A stretch of 59,244 nucleotides of DNA from an uncultured Bacteroides sp. (lineage in GTDB: Bacteria; Bacteroidota; Bacteroidia; Bacteroidales; Bacteroidaceae): assembly GCA_944321495.1 (NCBI GenBank), contig CALULP010000019.1:1-59244 (forward strand), read 5' to 3'. Made by a program: the position numbers and the translations under genes. Positions 9,836 to 17,353 of this stretch are shown in pieces. How positions within the stretch are numbered: the stretch's first letter is position 1; every line of letters begins with the position of its first letter. The notes beneath the pieces were generated by a model, which was not told where the DNA came from, searched no databases, and saw only the letters and a list, made by a program, of their open reading frames with translations.

Positions 9836-9869
9836 AAACAGAGAGCCGACAGGCATATCATTCATAGAC

Positions 9870-9923
9870 GAGTTGGCAAGGCTTCATGCAACTGGATAGG
9901 GGTGTCCAAAGCCTGGCCAACTC
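9870..9923 (+). terminator. Inverted repeat, possible terminator after the TonB receptor
   Basis: The 15 bases at 9870-9884 pair with 9909-9923 with one mismatch across a 24-base loop, followed by a pyrimidine-rich run. This fits a transcription end after the receptor gene. The phosphatase then has its own promoter box. Confidence 0.5.
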
Positions 9924-9979
9924 TTCTTCTCGTCAACCCATTATTGTGTTTTCTCCAAAAATATTCCAAAATCAAAGGA

Positions 9980-9987
9980 TAATTTTG
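9980..9987 (+). promoter_or_regulatory. -7 promoter box for the phosphatase gene
   Basis: TAATTTTG fits TAnnTTTG, 41 bases upstream of the ATG at 10029. No clear -33 box at standard spacing. Confidence 0.45.
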
Positions 9988-10028
9988 CCTGCGAAAACAA
10001 GAATATCCAACTAAATCAAAGCAAAACA

Positions 10029-10967
10029 ATGAAAGTAAAAAATCTATTCCTTCTACTCGTCGTTGCCCTCCTTAGCAACTGGACACTGGCACAACAGAAC
10101 ATCGATTACAGCGTCTACGACGACAAGTGCAACTTCTACATGGCCAACGACCTGGGCCGCAACGGCTACTACGACCAGAAGCCCATTGCCGAACTGATGG
10201 GCGTGATGGCCGAGGAGGTAGGCCCTGAGTGCGTCATCGCCGCCGGCGACGTGCACCACTTCGACGGCATCGCCTCTGTCGATGACCCCCTGTGGATGAC
10301 CAACTTCGAACTCATCTACACCCACCCCGAACTGATGATTGCCTGGCATCCCATCTGCGGCAACCACGAATACCGCGGCAACACGCAGGCCGTCATCGAC
10401 TACAGCCGCGTGAGCCGCCGCTGGGAGATGCCCGCACGCTACTACACCAAGGCTTTCAGCGAAGAAGGCACCACCGTGCGCATCGTGTGGATAGACACCA
10501 CCCCGCTCATCGACAAGTACCGCCAGGAGTTCACCAAGTATCCCGATGCCTGCCAGCAGGACATCGACACCCAGCTGGAGTGGCTGGACGCCACGCTTGC
10601 CGCCGCCAAGGAGGACTGGGTAATCGTTGTCGGACACCATCCCATCTATGCCGAGACCTCGAAAGATGACATTGAACGCCTTGACATGCAACGCCGTGTG
10701 GACACCATCCTGCGCCGCCACCACGTGGACATGTACCTCAACGGCCACATCCACAACTTCCAGCACATCCGCGTGCCGGGCAGCACGATAGACTACATTA
10801 CCAACTCCTCCGCTTCGCTCAGCCGTAAGGTGAAGCCCACGGATGGCACCGTGTTCTGCAGTCCGGAGCCGGGTTTCTCCATCCTCTCCGCCTCGCCCAC
10901 GGCCTTGGAGCTGCGCATGATTGACAAGCATGGCCAGGTGCTGCACACCGTGACACGCACGAAGTAA
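10029..10967 (+). CDS. Secreted metallophosphoesterase of the purple acid phosphatase type
   Basis: The 312-residue protein starts with a signal peptide ending near LAQ (residue 22). All calcineurin-like metal motifs are present: NDLG, AAGDVHHFDG (GDxHH), GNHEY, GHHPIY and NGHIHN. Their order and spacing resemble the ACP5/tartrate-resistant phosphatase group. It would hydrolyse phosphate esters in the periplasm or outside the cell. It follows the TonB receptor with a separate promoter box, so the two may be co-regulated rather than strictly co-transcribed. A run of 15 G lies 27 bases after its stop. Confidence 0.88.
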   Translation: MKVKNLFLLLVVALLSNWTLAQQNIDYSVYDDKCNFYMANDLGRNGYYDQKPIAELMGVMAEEVGPECVIAAGDVHHFDGIASVDDPLWMTNFELIYTHPELMIAWHPICGNHEYRGNTQAVIDYSRVSRRWEMPARYYTKAFSEEGTTVRIVWIDTTPLIDKYRQEFTKYPDACQQDIDTQLEWLDATLAAAKEDWVIVVGHHPIYAETSKDDIERLDMQRRVDTILRRHHVDMYLNGHIHNFQHIRVPGSTIDYITNSSASLSRKVKPTDGTVFCSPEPGFSILSASPTALELRMIDKHGQVLHTVTRTK

Positions 10968-10993
10968 CCTTCGTGCTCCGCACAAGACCCATC

Positions 10994-11008
10994 GGGGGGG
11001 GGGGGGGG
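10994..11008 (+). repeat. Homopolymer of 15 G
   Basis: An uninterrupted G run sits between the phosphatase stop and the acetyltransferase promoter box at 11114. Such tracts are prone to slipped-strand length change and to assembly error. It is about 105 bases from the -7 box, so direct spacing control of that promoter is not obvious. Confidence 0.9.
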
Positions 11009-11113
11009 AGGGAAGCATCTTTGTAAAGGTGTTTCCCTTTCCTTTTATGCCCATGCAGGGCGATTTCAGGACATTTCTTTATCCATCATTCTTCATTCTT
11101 CATTTAATTGCAC

Positions 11114-11121
11114 TATCTTTG
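11114..11121 (+). promoter_or_regulatory. -7 promoter box for the acetyltransferase-like gene
   Basis: TATCTTTG lies 26 bases before the ATG at 11147. It follows TTCATTCTTCATT-type repeat sequence (about 11085-11107), so the -33 region falls within that repeat. Confidence 0.55.
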
Positions 11122-11146
11122 CCCCCGCTAAACAACAGATACAGCC

Positions 11147-12283
11147 ATGGCAATCACCATCCGCAAAGTCAGCAACAAGCGCGACCTGAAACGCTTCATC
11201 CGCTTCAACTACGAATTGTACAAGGGCAATCCCTACTCTGTGCCCGACCTCTACGACGACATGCTCAACACCTTCAACCCCAAGAAGAACGCCGCCTTTG
11301 AGTTTTGCGAAGCCGACTACTTCCTGGCCTACCGCGACGGCCGGCTGGTGGGGCGCGTGGCAGCCATCATCAACCACAAGGCCAACCGGACATGGAACAA
11401 GAAGGAAGTGCGCTTCGGGTGGATAGACTTTGTGGACGACACCGAGGTGTCCGAAGCCCTTATCCGCACCGTGGAACAATGGGGCAAGGAGCGCGGCATG
11501 ACGCACATACAAGGTCCCTTGGGTTTCACCGACATGGATGCCGAAGGCATGCTGGTAGAGGGGTTCGACCAACTGGGCACCATGGCCACCATCTACAACT
11601 ACCCCTACTATCCCCGCCACATCGAACGCTTGGGCTTCGTGAAAGACGCCGACTGGGTGGAATACAAAATCTACATCCCCGACGCCATCCCCGAAAAGCA
11701 CCAGCGCATCTCCGACCTCATCCAGCGCAAGTACAACCTCAAGATAAAGAAATATACCTCCGGCAAGAAAATCGCCCAAGACTACGGCCAGGCCATCTTC
11801 GAACTGGTCAACGAGGCCTACACCCCCCTGTACGGCTACTCTGCCCTGTCCCAAGGGCAGATTGACCAATACGTCAAGATGTACCTCCCCATCCTCGACC
11901 TGCGCATGGTGACACTTATCACCGACCCCGACGACCGGCTGGTGGCCGTAGGCATCTCCATGCCCTCGCTGGCACGCGCCCTGCAAAAGTCCCACGGGCG
12001 GTTGCTGCCCTTCGGGTGGTACTACCTGCTCAAAGCCCTGTTCTTCAAGCGCCGCTCGCACATCCTCGACCTGCTGCTGGTGGCCGTGAAGCCGGAGTAC
12101 CAGAACAAGGGGGTAAACGCCCTGCTCTTCTCCGACCTCATCCCCGTCTACCAGAAACTGGGCTTCGAGTACGCCGAAAGCAACCCCGAACTGGAACTGA
12201 ACGACAAGGTGCAGGCGCAGTGGGGATACTTCAAGACCGAACAGCACAAACGGCGCCGCGCATTCATCAAAGCGATTCAGTGA
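11147..12283 (+). CDS. GNAT-like N-acetyltransferase domain protein
   Basis: The 378-residue protein is soluble with no signal peptide. The N-terminal half (FLAYRDGRLVGRVAAIIN, then WGKERGMTHIQGPLG) and the C-terminal half (LLLVAVKPEYQNKGVNALLF) both resemble GNAT folds. The second contains the acetyl-CoA loop-like VKPEYQNKGVNA. Large proteins of this type are widespread in Bacteroidetes and of unknown substrate. It has its own promoter box, and the next gene starts 46 bases after its stop on the same strand. Confidence 0.75.
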   Translation: MAITIRKVSNKRDLKRFIRFNYELYKGNPYSVPDLYDDMLNTFNPKKNAAFEFCEADYFLAYRDGRLVGRVAAIINHKANRTWNKKEVRFGWIDFVDDTEVSEALIRTVEQWGKERGMTHIQGPLGFTDMDAEGMLVEGFDQLGTMATIYNYPYYPRHIERLGFVKDADWVEYKIYIPDAIPEKHQRISDLIQRKYNLKIKKYTSGKKIAQDYGQAIFELVNEAYTPLYGYSALSQGQIDQYVKMYLPILDLRMVTLITDPDDRLVAVGISMPSLARALQKSHGRLLPFGWYYLLKALFFKRRSHILDLLLVAVKPEYQNKGVNALLFSDLIPVYQKLGFEYAESNPELELNDKVQAQWGYFKTEQHKRRRAFIKAIQ

Positions 12284-12329
12284 GAAAAAGAAACAATCAG
12301 CCTTACCAACACACTCCAACACACAGCCC

Positions 12330-13514
12330 ATGGACTCTGTCGGATGTTACTTCATCGACCAACTTCAACTCAGCCTATGGGTACGCACCAAAGACGGCTG
12401 CCGCTTCCTGCTGAAGGACAGGGAAAGAGACACCTTCATCAAACTCTACGCCTTGTGGGACGATGAACGGGAATGGCAGCACCAAGAAGTGGCAGACACT
12501 TTGCACCTTACCCGCGAGAGAATCAGGCAGATGGAAATGAAGGCTTTCAAGAAGCTGGCCTATCGGAAAAAGCAAAGCGATACTCCACCGGGCCGGTTAT
12601 ACACCTTGCTCACAAGCAACAACCCACAGGCAACGGCAGACAAAACATCGCTGGCCTGCCACCTGCACAACTTCCACGAAGCCCACTTGCCCGAATGGAG
12701 CAAGGCACGCTTCTTCCGCTTTGCAGAGTATTTCCTCGGAGTGGATAAGTTGGAAAACGCCATCAAGAAAGCACAGAGAAGCCCGAGACCCGTTCGTGAG
12801 CCCGAAGACAAGCTGAAATCCCTTTACGACAAAATCATCTGGCCACCGGAAATCATGTACCAACCGGCATCCGGCCAGCCTACCTTCTCGCCCCAACGGG
12901 GACTCCTTCCCGAACGGGAAAGCGACCTATCGATAACAGGGGAGTACTTCAGCCCCAAGCTACAGAGACAGGTATTCTATGAATCCGCCTTAGAAAGGTC
13001 GTTCTTCAAAGCGCTGGAACGCCCAGAGGTACATTCCTACTGCGAACAACCCTTCACCCTCTCCATAGACATCGGCGGAAAAAAACACTTCTATACCCCA
13101 GACGTATGGATACACCTGAAGGATGGCCGATGCATAGTCGTAGAAATCAAGCCGCTCGACCTTATGGTGGACACCGAAGTACAGTGGAAATTCCAATGCC
13201 TATACGAATACTGCCGCGAGCGGGGCTGGGGAGTGCTCTTGACTAACGGCCGCCACGACCTGTCATATCTATCCACTTATCCGCCCAACATAGCCTTCGA
13301 GCAAGCCCTCCTGCAAGAACTTTCGGAAAAGCGACGGCTGACGATAGGACGCATCCATGCCCTGAAAAAAGAGCACGGCGCCAATTCGCTCCACCTGGCC
13401 GGCTGCATCCTTCGCCACAACTTGTCCTACCGGGCATTCCCCACCCTGCTGTGGCGGACGAAGAAGGGCGGAATCTGCCAAGTGCTGAGGGAGAAGATTG
13501 AACGGGGACTTTAA
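12330..13514 (+). CDS. Fusion of a sigma-region-4-like HTH to a TnsA-like nuclease
   Basis: This is a 394-residue protein with two recognisable parts. Residues about 30-85 look like sigma-70 region 4: a HTH with LTRERIRQMEMKAFKKL, close to the LTRERVRQIExKALxKL of true sigma factors. Residues about 200-330 look like a PD-(D/E)xK nuclease of the TnsA type: E218/E222 in YESALERSF, D258 in YTPD, then E272-I-K274 in VVEIKP. The order E...D...ExK matches TnsA catalytic residues. No region 2 is present, so it cannot be a normal sigma factor. No transposase (TnsB), AAA ATPase (TnsC) or TniQ lies nearby. It follows the acetyltransferase gene on the same strand, possibly in one transcript. A DNA-targeting nuclease or a domesticated transposon part is inferred. 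Confidence 0.7.
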   Translation: MDSVGCYFIDQLQLSLWVRTKDGCRFLLKDRERDTFIKLYALWDDEREWQHQEVADTLHLTRERIRQMEMKAFKKLAYRKKQSDTPPGRLYTLLTSNNPQATADKTSLACHLHNFHEAHLPEWSKARFFRFAEYFLGVDKLENAIKKAQRSPRPVREPEDKLKSLYDKIIWPPEIMYQPASGQPTFSPQRGLLPERESDLSITGEYFSPKLQRQVFYESALERSFFKALERPEVHSYCEQPFTLSIDIGGKKHFYTPDVWIHLKDGRCIVVEIKPLDLMVDTEVQWKFQCLYEYCRERGWGVLLTNGRHDLSYLSTYPPNIAFEQALLQELSEKRRLTIGRIHALKKEHGANSLHLAGCILRHNLSYRAFPTLLWRTKKGGICQVLREKIERGL

Positions 13515-13623
13515 ATCACTTTGGGCAGGCGCATCATTGCAAAGTAAGACATAAACCTGAACTTGAAGAATGCATACTGTACTTTTGTAGGAACTGAATG
13601 TATCCTGTTTCCAGCGAATGTGT

Positions 13624-13631
13624 TATCTTTG
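13624..13631 (+). promoter_or_regulatory. -7 promoter box for the cation efflux gene
   Basis: TATCTTTG lies 48 bases before the ATG at 13679. It falls after the in-frame ATG at 13598, which argues that the longer start is not used. Confidence 0.5.
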
Positions 13632-13678
13632 CAACGTTTGTCCGGATTGGGGCAAATGGTTTGAAAGGTTTTCCGAAT

Positions 13679-14593
13679 ATGGCAGGAATGGATAAATCGG
13701 ATGTAAACGTCTCGCGCGAAAAAGAAATCTACCGCGTGACGATTGTGGGCAGCGTAGTGAACCTGGTGCTGCTGGTATTCAAGTTTTTTGCGGGCATTGC
13801 GGGACACAGTGCCGCCATGCTGGCGGACGCGGTGCACTCGCTGTCGGACTTCGTGACGGATATCATTGTGCTGGTATTCGTCAAGTTGTCGTCGAAGCCC
13901 GAGGATGCCGACCACGACTACGGGCACGGCAAGTATGAGACGCTGGCCACGGCCATCATCGGCGTGTGCCTTTGCCTGGTGGGGCTGGGCATCCTGTGGA
14001 ACGGGGCGCAGTCCATCTGGCACGTGGTACAAGGAGGTACGTTGCCCGAGCCGGGCATGCTGGCCCTGGTGGCAGCCGTGGTTTCCGTAGTTTCCAAGGA
14101 AGTGTTGTACCAATATACGGCCTACAAGGGGCGGAAGCTCGACTCGCAGGCAGTGGTGGCCAATGCCTGGCACCACCGCAGCGATGCGTTCTCGTCCATC
14201 GGCACGATGGTGGGCATCGGGGGTGCCATCCTGCTGGGCGATGCCTGGCGGGTGCTGGACCCGGTTGCTGCAGTGGTGGTGAGCTTTTTCATCATCAAGG
14301 TGTCGTTCAAACTGCTGGTGCCCTCCATGAACGAACTGTTAGAGAAGTCACTGCCTGCCGAGGTGGAGGACAAAGTGACGGAAATAGCCTTGTCGTTTCC
14401 CGGCGTATCGTCGCCCCACCACTTGCGTACACGCCGCATCGGCACGCATTATTCCATCGACCTGCATGTGCGCATGGACGGCAACATCTCGCTGGAGGAA
14501 GCGCACCACACGGCTACCGCCATCGAACATAAGCTGCGCGAGACGTTCGGGCAGGGCACGTACATCAGCATTCATGTGGAACCAATGAAATGA
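13679..14593 (+). CDS. Cation diffusion facilitator (CDF) family transporter
   Basis: From the ATG at 13679 the protein has 304 residues, normal for CDF. It has about six membrane helices and the two metal-site motifs HSLSDFVTD (helix II) and HHRSDAFSS (helix V). A hydrophilic histidine-rich segment (DADHDYGHGKYE) and a C-terminal cytoplasmic domain (about residues 210-300) follow the family plan. It exports a divalent metal such as zinc, iron or manganese in exchange for protons; the metal cannot be read from sequence. A promoter box between 13598 and 13679 supports the shorter start. Its TGA stop lies within the left arm of an inverted-repeat element. Confidence 0.88.
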   Translation: MAGMDKSDVNVSREKEIYRVTIVGSVVNLVLLVFKFFAGIAGHSAAMLADAVHSLSDFVTDIIVLVFVKLSSKPEDADHDYGHGKYETLATAIIGVCLCLVGLGILWNGAQSIWHVVQGGTLPEPGMLALVAAVVSVVSKEVLYQYTAYKGRKLDSQAVVANAWHHRSDAFSSIGTMVGIGGAILLGDAWRVLDPVAAVVVSFFIIKVSFKLLVPSMNELLEKSLPAEVEDKVTEIALSFPGVSSPHHLRTRRIGTHYSIDLHVRMDGNISLEEAHHTATAIEHKLRETFGQGTYISIHVEPMK

Positions 14594-14676
14594 AAAACGA
14601 AGAATAAAGAATTTACGCATGAGGTTGCCGTATCTGCGCGGCAAATTCTTCATTCTTCGTGCTTCATTCTTCATTT
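14588..14676. repeat. Inverted-repeat element, TTCATTCTTC family
   Basis: The left arm (14588-14614) and right arm (14643-14676) are imperfect inverted copies built from GAAGAATGAAG-type heptads. The element fills the gap between the CDF gene and the epimerase gene and includes the CDF stop. A better-preserved member lies at 31138-31240 and a half copy near 11085-11107. Confidence 0.7.
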
Positions 14677-14688
14677 AAAAAGCATTTT

Positions 14689-15696
14689 ATGAAAAGTATC
14701 TTGATAACAGGCGCCAGCGGCTTTGTGGGCAGTTTCCTGGTAGAGGAGGCTTTGCGGCAGGGCTTTGAGACGTGGGCGGGTGTACGCGCCACGAGCAGCC
14801 GCAAGTATCTGCAAAAGCCGGGCACGCATTTTCTGGAACTGGACTTCAGCCGCGCGGACGTGTTGTGCCGCCAGCTGGAGGAACACCGGCAGGCGCACGG
14901 GGCTTTTGATTACATTGTGCACTGCGCGGGGGTGACGAAATGCATTGACCCGGCAGAGTTCGACCGGGTGAACCACGGGCAGACGGCACTCTTTGCCGAC
15001 ACGCTGCTCCGGCTGGGCATGGTGCCCCACCGCTTTATCTTTGTCAGCACGCTCAGTGTGTTTGGCGCCATTCATGAGCAGGACTTCCAGCCTATCCGGG
15101 AGACGGACACGCCGCAACCCAATACGGCTTATGGCCGGAGCAAGCTGGAGGCCGAGCGGTATCTGCAGGGGTTGGCTGGCTTTCCGTGGGTGTTTCTGCG
15201 CCCCACGGGGGTGTATGGCCCTCGCGAGCGCGACTACTTCCTGATGGTGCAGAGCATAGCCCGCCATGTGGACGTGGCCGCCGGGTGGAGCCGCCAGGAC
15301 CTGACGTTTGTGTATGTGAAGGATGTGGTGCAGGCGGTGTTCCGCGCCATTGAGCGCGACGTGGTGCACCGGGCGTACTTCTTGAGCGACGGGCAGGTGT
15401 ACAGCAGCCGCACGTTTTCCGACCTGGTACGCCGGGAGTTGGGCAATCCGGCAGTGGTGCGCATCAAGTTTCCGCTGTGGATGCTCAAGGTGGTGTCTGC
15501 CTTTGCGGAGGCGTGGGCGAAGCGCCGGCATGCCACCAGCACGCTGAACCGCGACAAGTATAACATTATGAAGCAGCGCAACTGGCAGTGCGACATAGAG
15601 CCTGCGCGCAAGGAGCTGGGCTACGCGCCTGCTTACGACCTGGCGAGCGGCGTTCCCGAAACCATTGTGTGGTATCGGGAGAACGGTTGGTTGTAG
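14689..15696 (+). CDS. NAD-dependent epimerase/dehydratase (extended SDR)
   Basis: The ATG at 14689 gives a 335-residue protein beginning with the NAD-binding loop ITGASGFVGSFL (GxxGxxG). The active-site pair is TAYGRSKLEAE, with Y and K spaced YxxxK, preceded by FVSTLSVFG. A conserved LRPTGVYGPRERDY segment follows. Length and motifs fit the extended short-chain dehydrogenase group acting on nucleotide sugars or on other alcohol/ketone substrates. The substrate is unknown. It lies upstream of a PAP2 membrane protein, with an inverted-repeat element between them, so a lipid or surface-polymer role is possible but unproven. Confidence 0.82.
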   Translation: MKSILITGASGFVGSFLVEEALRQGFETWAGVRATSSRKYLQKPGTHFLELDFSRADVLCRQLEEHRQAHGAFDYIVHCAGVTKCIDPAEFDRVNHGQTALFADTLLRLGMVPHRFIFVSTLSVFGAIHEQDFQPIRETDTPQPNTAYGRSKLEAERYLQGLAGFPWVFLRPTGVYGPRERDYFLMVQSIARHVDVAAGWSRQDLTFVYVKDVVQAVFRAIERDVVHRAYFLSDGQVYSSRTFSDLVRRELGNPAVVRIKFPLWMLKVVSAFAEAWAKRRHATSTLNRDKYNIMKQRNWQCDIEPARKELGYAPAYDLASGVPETIVWYRENGWL

Positions 15697-15723
15697 AAGC
15701 GGAATCTGGCGCGCAAGCGAGAG

Positions 15724-15836
15724 ATTTTTCAGCCGCAGATGACGCGGATAACGCAGATTTCAAAGGGGCTTCGCCCATGTGCTTATTTGCAGGAAAGAAA
15801 AGAAACTGCGTCATCTGTGTCATCTGCGGATGAAAA
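15724..15836. repeat. Inverted-repeat element with 32-bp arms
   Basis: Bases 15724-15755 and 15805-15836 are inverted copies matching at 28 of 32 positions, with the core CCGCAGATGAC. The 49-base centre shows no gene. It occupies almost the whole gap between the epimerase and PAP2 genes. It would form a long hairpin in RNA and resembles a non-autonomous intergenic element. Confidence 0.8.
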
Positions 15837-15887
15837 ATTCCTTGATAAATTAAAATAAATCCGGTAAGTTATTTAGAAAACAGCAAT

Positions 15888-16862
15888 ATGGAGAATACGA
15901 CTTCAATACGAGAATTATTCAAACGGGTGGAAACCCATAAGGGGCTGTTCGCCGTGGAGAAGGCTACGCTGATTTACAGCGGGCTGACGTCGGTGTTGAT
16001 TCTCATATTGTATCCGCGCCTCGACCATCCCTGGCATATGCTGACCGACCGTGTGCTCATTGTGGGCACCACTTTCCTGCTGATGTACCTTTACCGGTTG
16101 GCGCCGAGCCGTTTTGCGGCATTTGTGCGGGTGGTGGTACAGATGTCGCTGCTGTCGTATTGGTATCCGGACACGTTTGAATTCAACCGGGTGTTTCCCA
16201 ACCTTGACCACGTGTTCGCCTCCGTCGAGCAGGCACTGTTTGGCGGGCAGCCCGCCGTGAGCTTCGCACAACGGTGGCCGCACCTGTGGGTGAGCGAGGC
16301 GCTCAACATGGGTTATTTCTTCTACTACCCCATGATATTGGTCGTGGTACTGTGGTATTTCCTGCGGCGGTTTGACCTGTTCGAGAAGGTGTCGTTCGTC
16401 ATTGTGGCGTCGTTTTTCCTGTATTACCTTTTCTATATCTTCGTGCCGGTAGCAGGCCCGCAATTCTATTTCCCGGCGATAGGCTTCGACAGCGTGGAGG
16501 CGGGGAACTTCCCGGCCATTGGCGATTATTTCAACCACAACCAGGAACTGTTGCCCAAGCCCGATTTTGAAAAGGGATTTTTCTACAGTCTGGTGGAGGG
16601 CTCGCAGCAGGTGGGCGAGCGGCCTACGGCAGCTTTCCCCAGTTCGCACGTGGGCATGTCCACCATCCTGATGATTATGGCGTGGCGCGGCAGCCGGAAA
16701 CTGTTCTGGTGCCTGATGCCTTTCTATCTGCTGCTCTGCACGGCCACGGTGTATATCCAGGCGCACTACGTGATAGATGTCTTTGCTGGTTTTGCTTCCG
16801 CTTTCGGAGTGTATGTGCTGACGACGCGGGTGTTCAAGCGGTGGTTCGTAATCATGAGATAA
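15888..16862 (+). CDS. PAP2-family membrane phosphatase/phosphotransferase
   Basis: The 324-residue protein has about six membrane helices. The catalytic motifs are GERPTAAFPSSHVGMS (RP and the S-S-H form of the PSGH motif) and AHYVIDVFAG (the H-x3-D of motif 3). Motif 3 lacks the arginine usually found about five residues before the histidine (here TVYIQAHYVID), a variation seen in inositol-phosphotransferase-like PAP2 proteins. It probably acts on a lipid phosphate or moves a phospho-head group at the inner membrane. It is the last gene of a plus-strand run before the AT-rich NVEALA island. Confidence 0.8.
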   Translation: MENTTSIRELFKRVETHKGLFAVEKATLIYSGLTSVLILILYPRLDHPWHMLTDRVLIVGTTFLLMYLYRLAPSRFAAFVRVVVQMSLLSYWYPDTFEFNRVFPNLDHVFASVEQALFGGQPAVSFAQRWPHLWVSEALNMGYFFYYPMILVVVLWYFLRRFDLFEKVSFVIVASFFLYYLFYIFVPVAGPQFYFPAIGFDSVEAGNFPAIGDYFNHNQELLPKPDFEKGFFYSLVEGSQQVGERPTAAFPSSHVGMSTILMIMAWRGSRKLFWCLMPFYLLLCTATVYIQAHYVIDVFAGFASAFGVYVLTTRVFKRWFVIMR

Positions 16863-16895
16863 AAAAATATTAAATATTGATTTATTTTTACCAAT

Positions 16896-16903
16896 TAGTT
16901 TTG
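16896..16903 (+). promoter_or_regulatory. -7 promoter box for the NVEALA gene
   Basis: TAGTTTTG fits TAnnTTTG, 56 bases before the ATG at 16960, in AT-rich DNA. No convincing -33 box. Confidence 0.4.
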
Positions 16904-16959
16904 CTTTCATTGTAGTTCTTCTTACTTTTGTTTTAATAACATCTTTAAACTATAGAGCA

Positions 16960-17256
16960 ATGAAAAACAAAAAAATGAAAATTGCGATGGTTGCAAGTAT
17001 TGTTGCTATTGCAGGAGTCGGAGTATTCCAATCTCAACAAAAGAATGTTGAAATGGATGAGTTGGTGCTGGCAAATGTGGAAGCCTTGGCAAGATATGAA
17101 TTGCCAGAAGTGGATGTAAATTGTGGAAGCACAGGTGGTACTTGTTGGATAGAAAATGGTGATTGTTGGGTGAATGCTTTTGTTCACTATGAAGATTGTA
17201 TGTTCGATGGACATACATGGACCTCATGTACATCTCCTTGTTTATACTATAATTAA
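16960..17256 (+). CDS. NVEALA family secreted cysteine-rich peptide
   Basis: The 98-residue protein has a basic start and a hydrophobic segment (about residues 7-24), then the family signature LANVEALARYE (about 38-48), and a short C-terminal region with six cysteines after DVNCG. The signature and layout match the NVEALA domain family of Bacteroidetes, thought to be exported small proteins of unknown function. Six cysteines suggest disulfides or modification. The two following genes encode a beta-propeller lipoprotein and a DUF1573 protein, a known companion set. Base composition is strongly AT-rich against the upstream genes, suggesting acquisition by transfer. Confidence 0.85.
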   Translation: MKNKKMKIAMVASIVAIAGVGVFQSQQKNVEMDELVLANVEALARYELPEVDVNCGSTGGTCWIENGDCWVNAFVHYEDCMFDGHTWTSCTSPCLYYN

Positions 17257-17353
17257 AATCCCATAGTAATAGAATAATTATATCCTCACAAGCTTTCTTG
17301 ATTGTTTGTTTTATTTTAATGAAAAGGAAGTTTGTGAGGATGAGAACATTATA

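Noticed and set aside
7055..9865. Open frame of 936 codons on the minus strand opposite the TonB receptor gene
   Set aside because: It mirrors the receptor gene, has low-complexity Val/Gly/His-rich sequence and no domain. It is a shadow of high-GC codon use.
12330..13514. Calling this gene a sigma factor or part of a Tn7-like transposon
   Set aside because: Only a region-4-like HTH is present, with no region 2. No other Tn7 genes or transposon ends are near.
13598..13678. Longer start for the cation efflux protein
   Set aside because: A promoter box at 13624-13631 lies inside this part, and the added residues do not resemble a CDF N-terminus.
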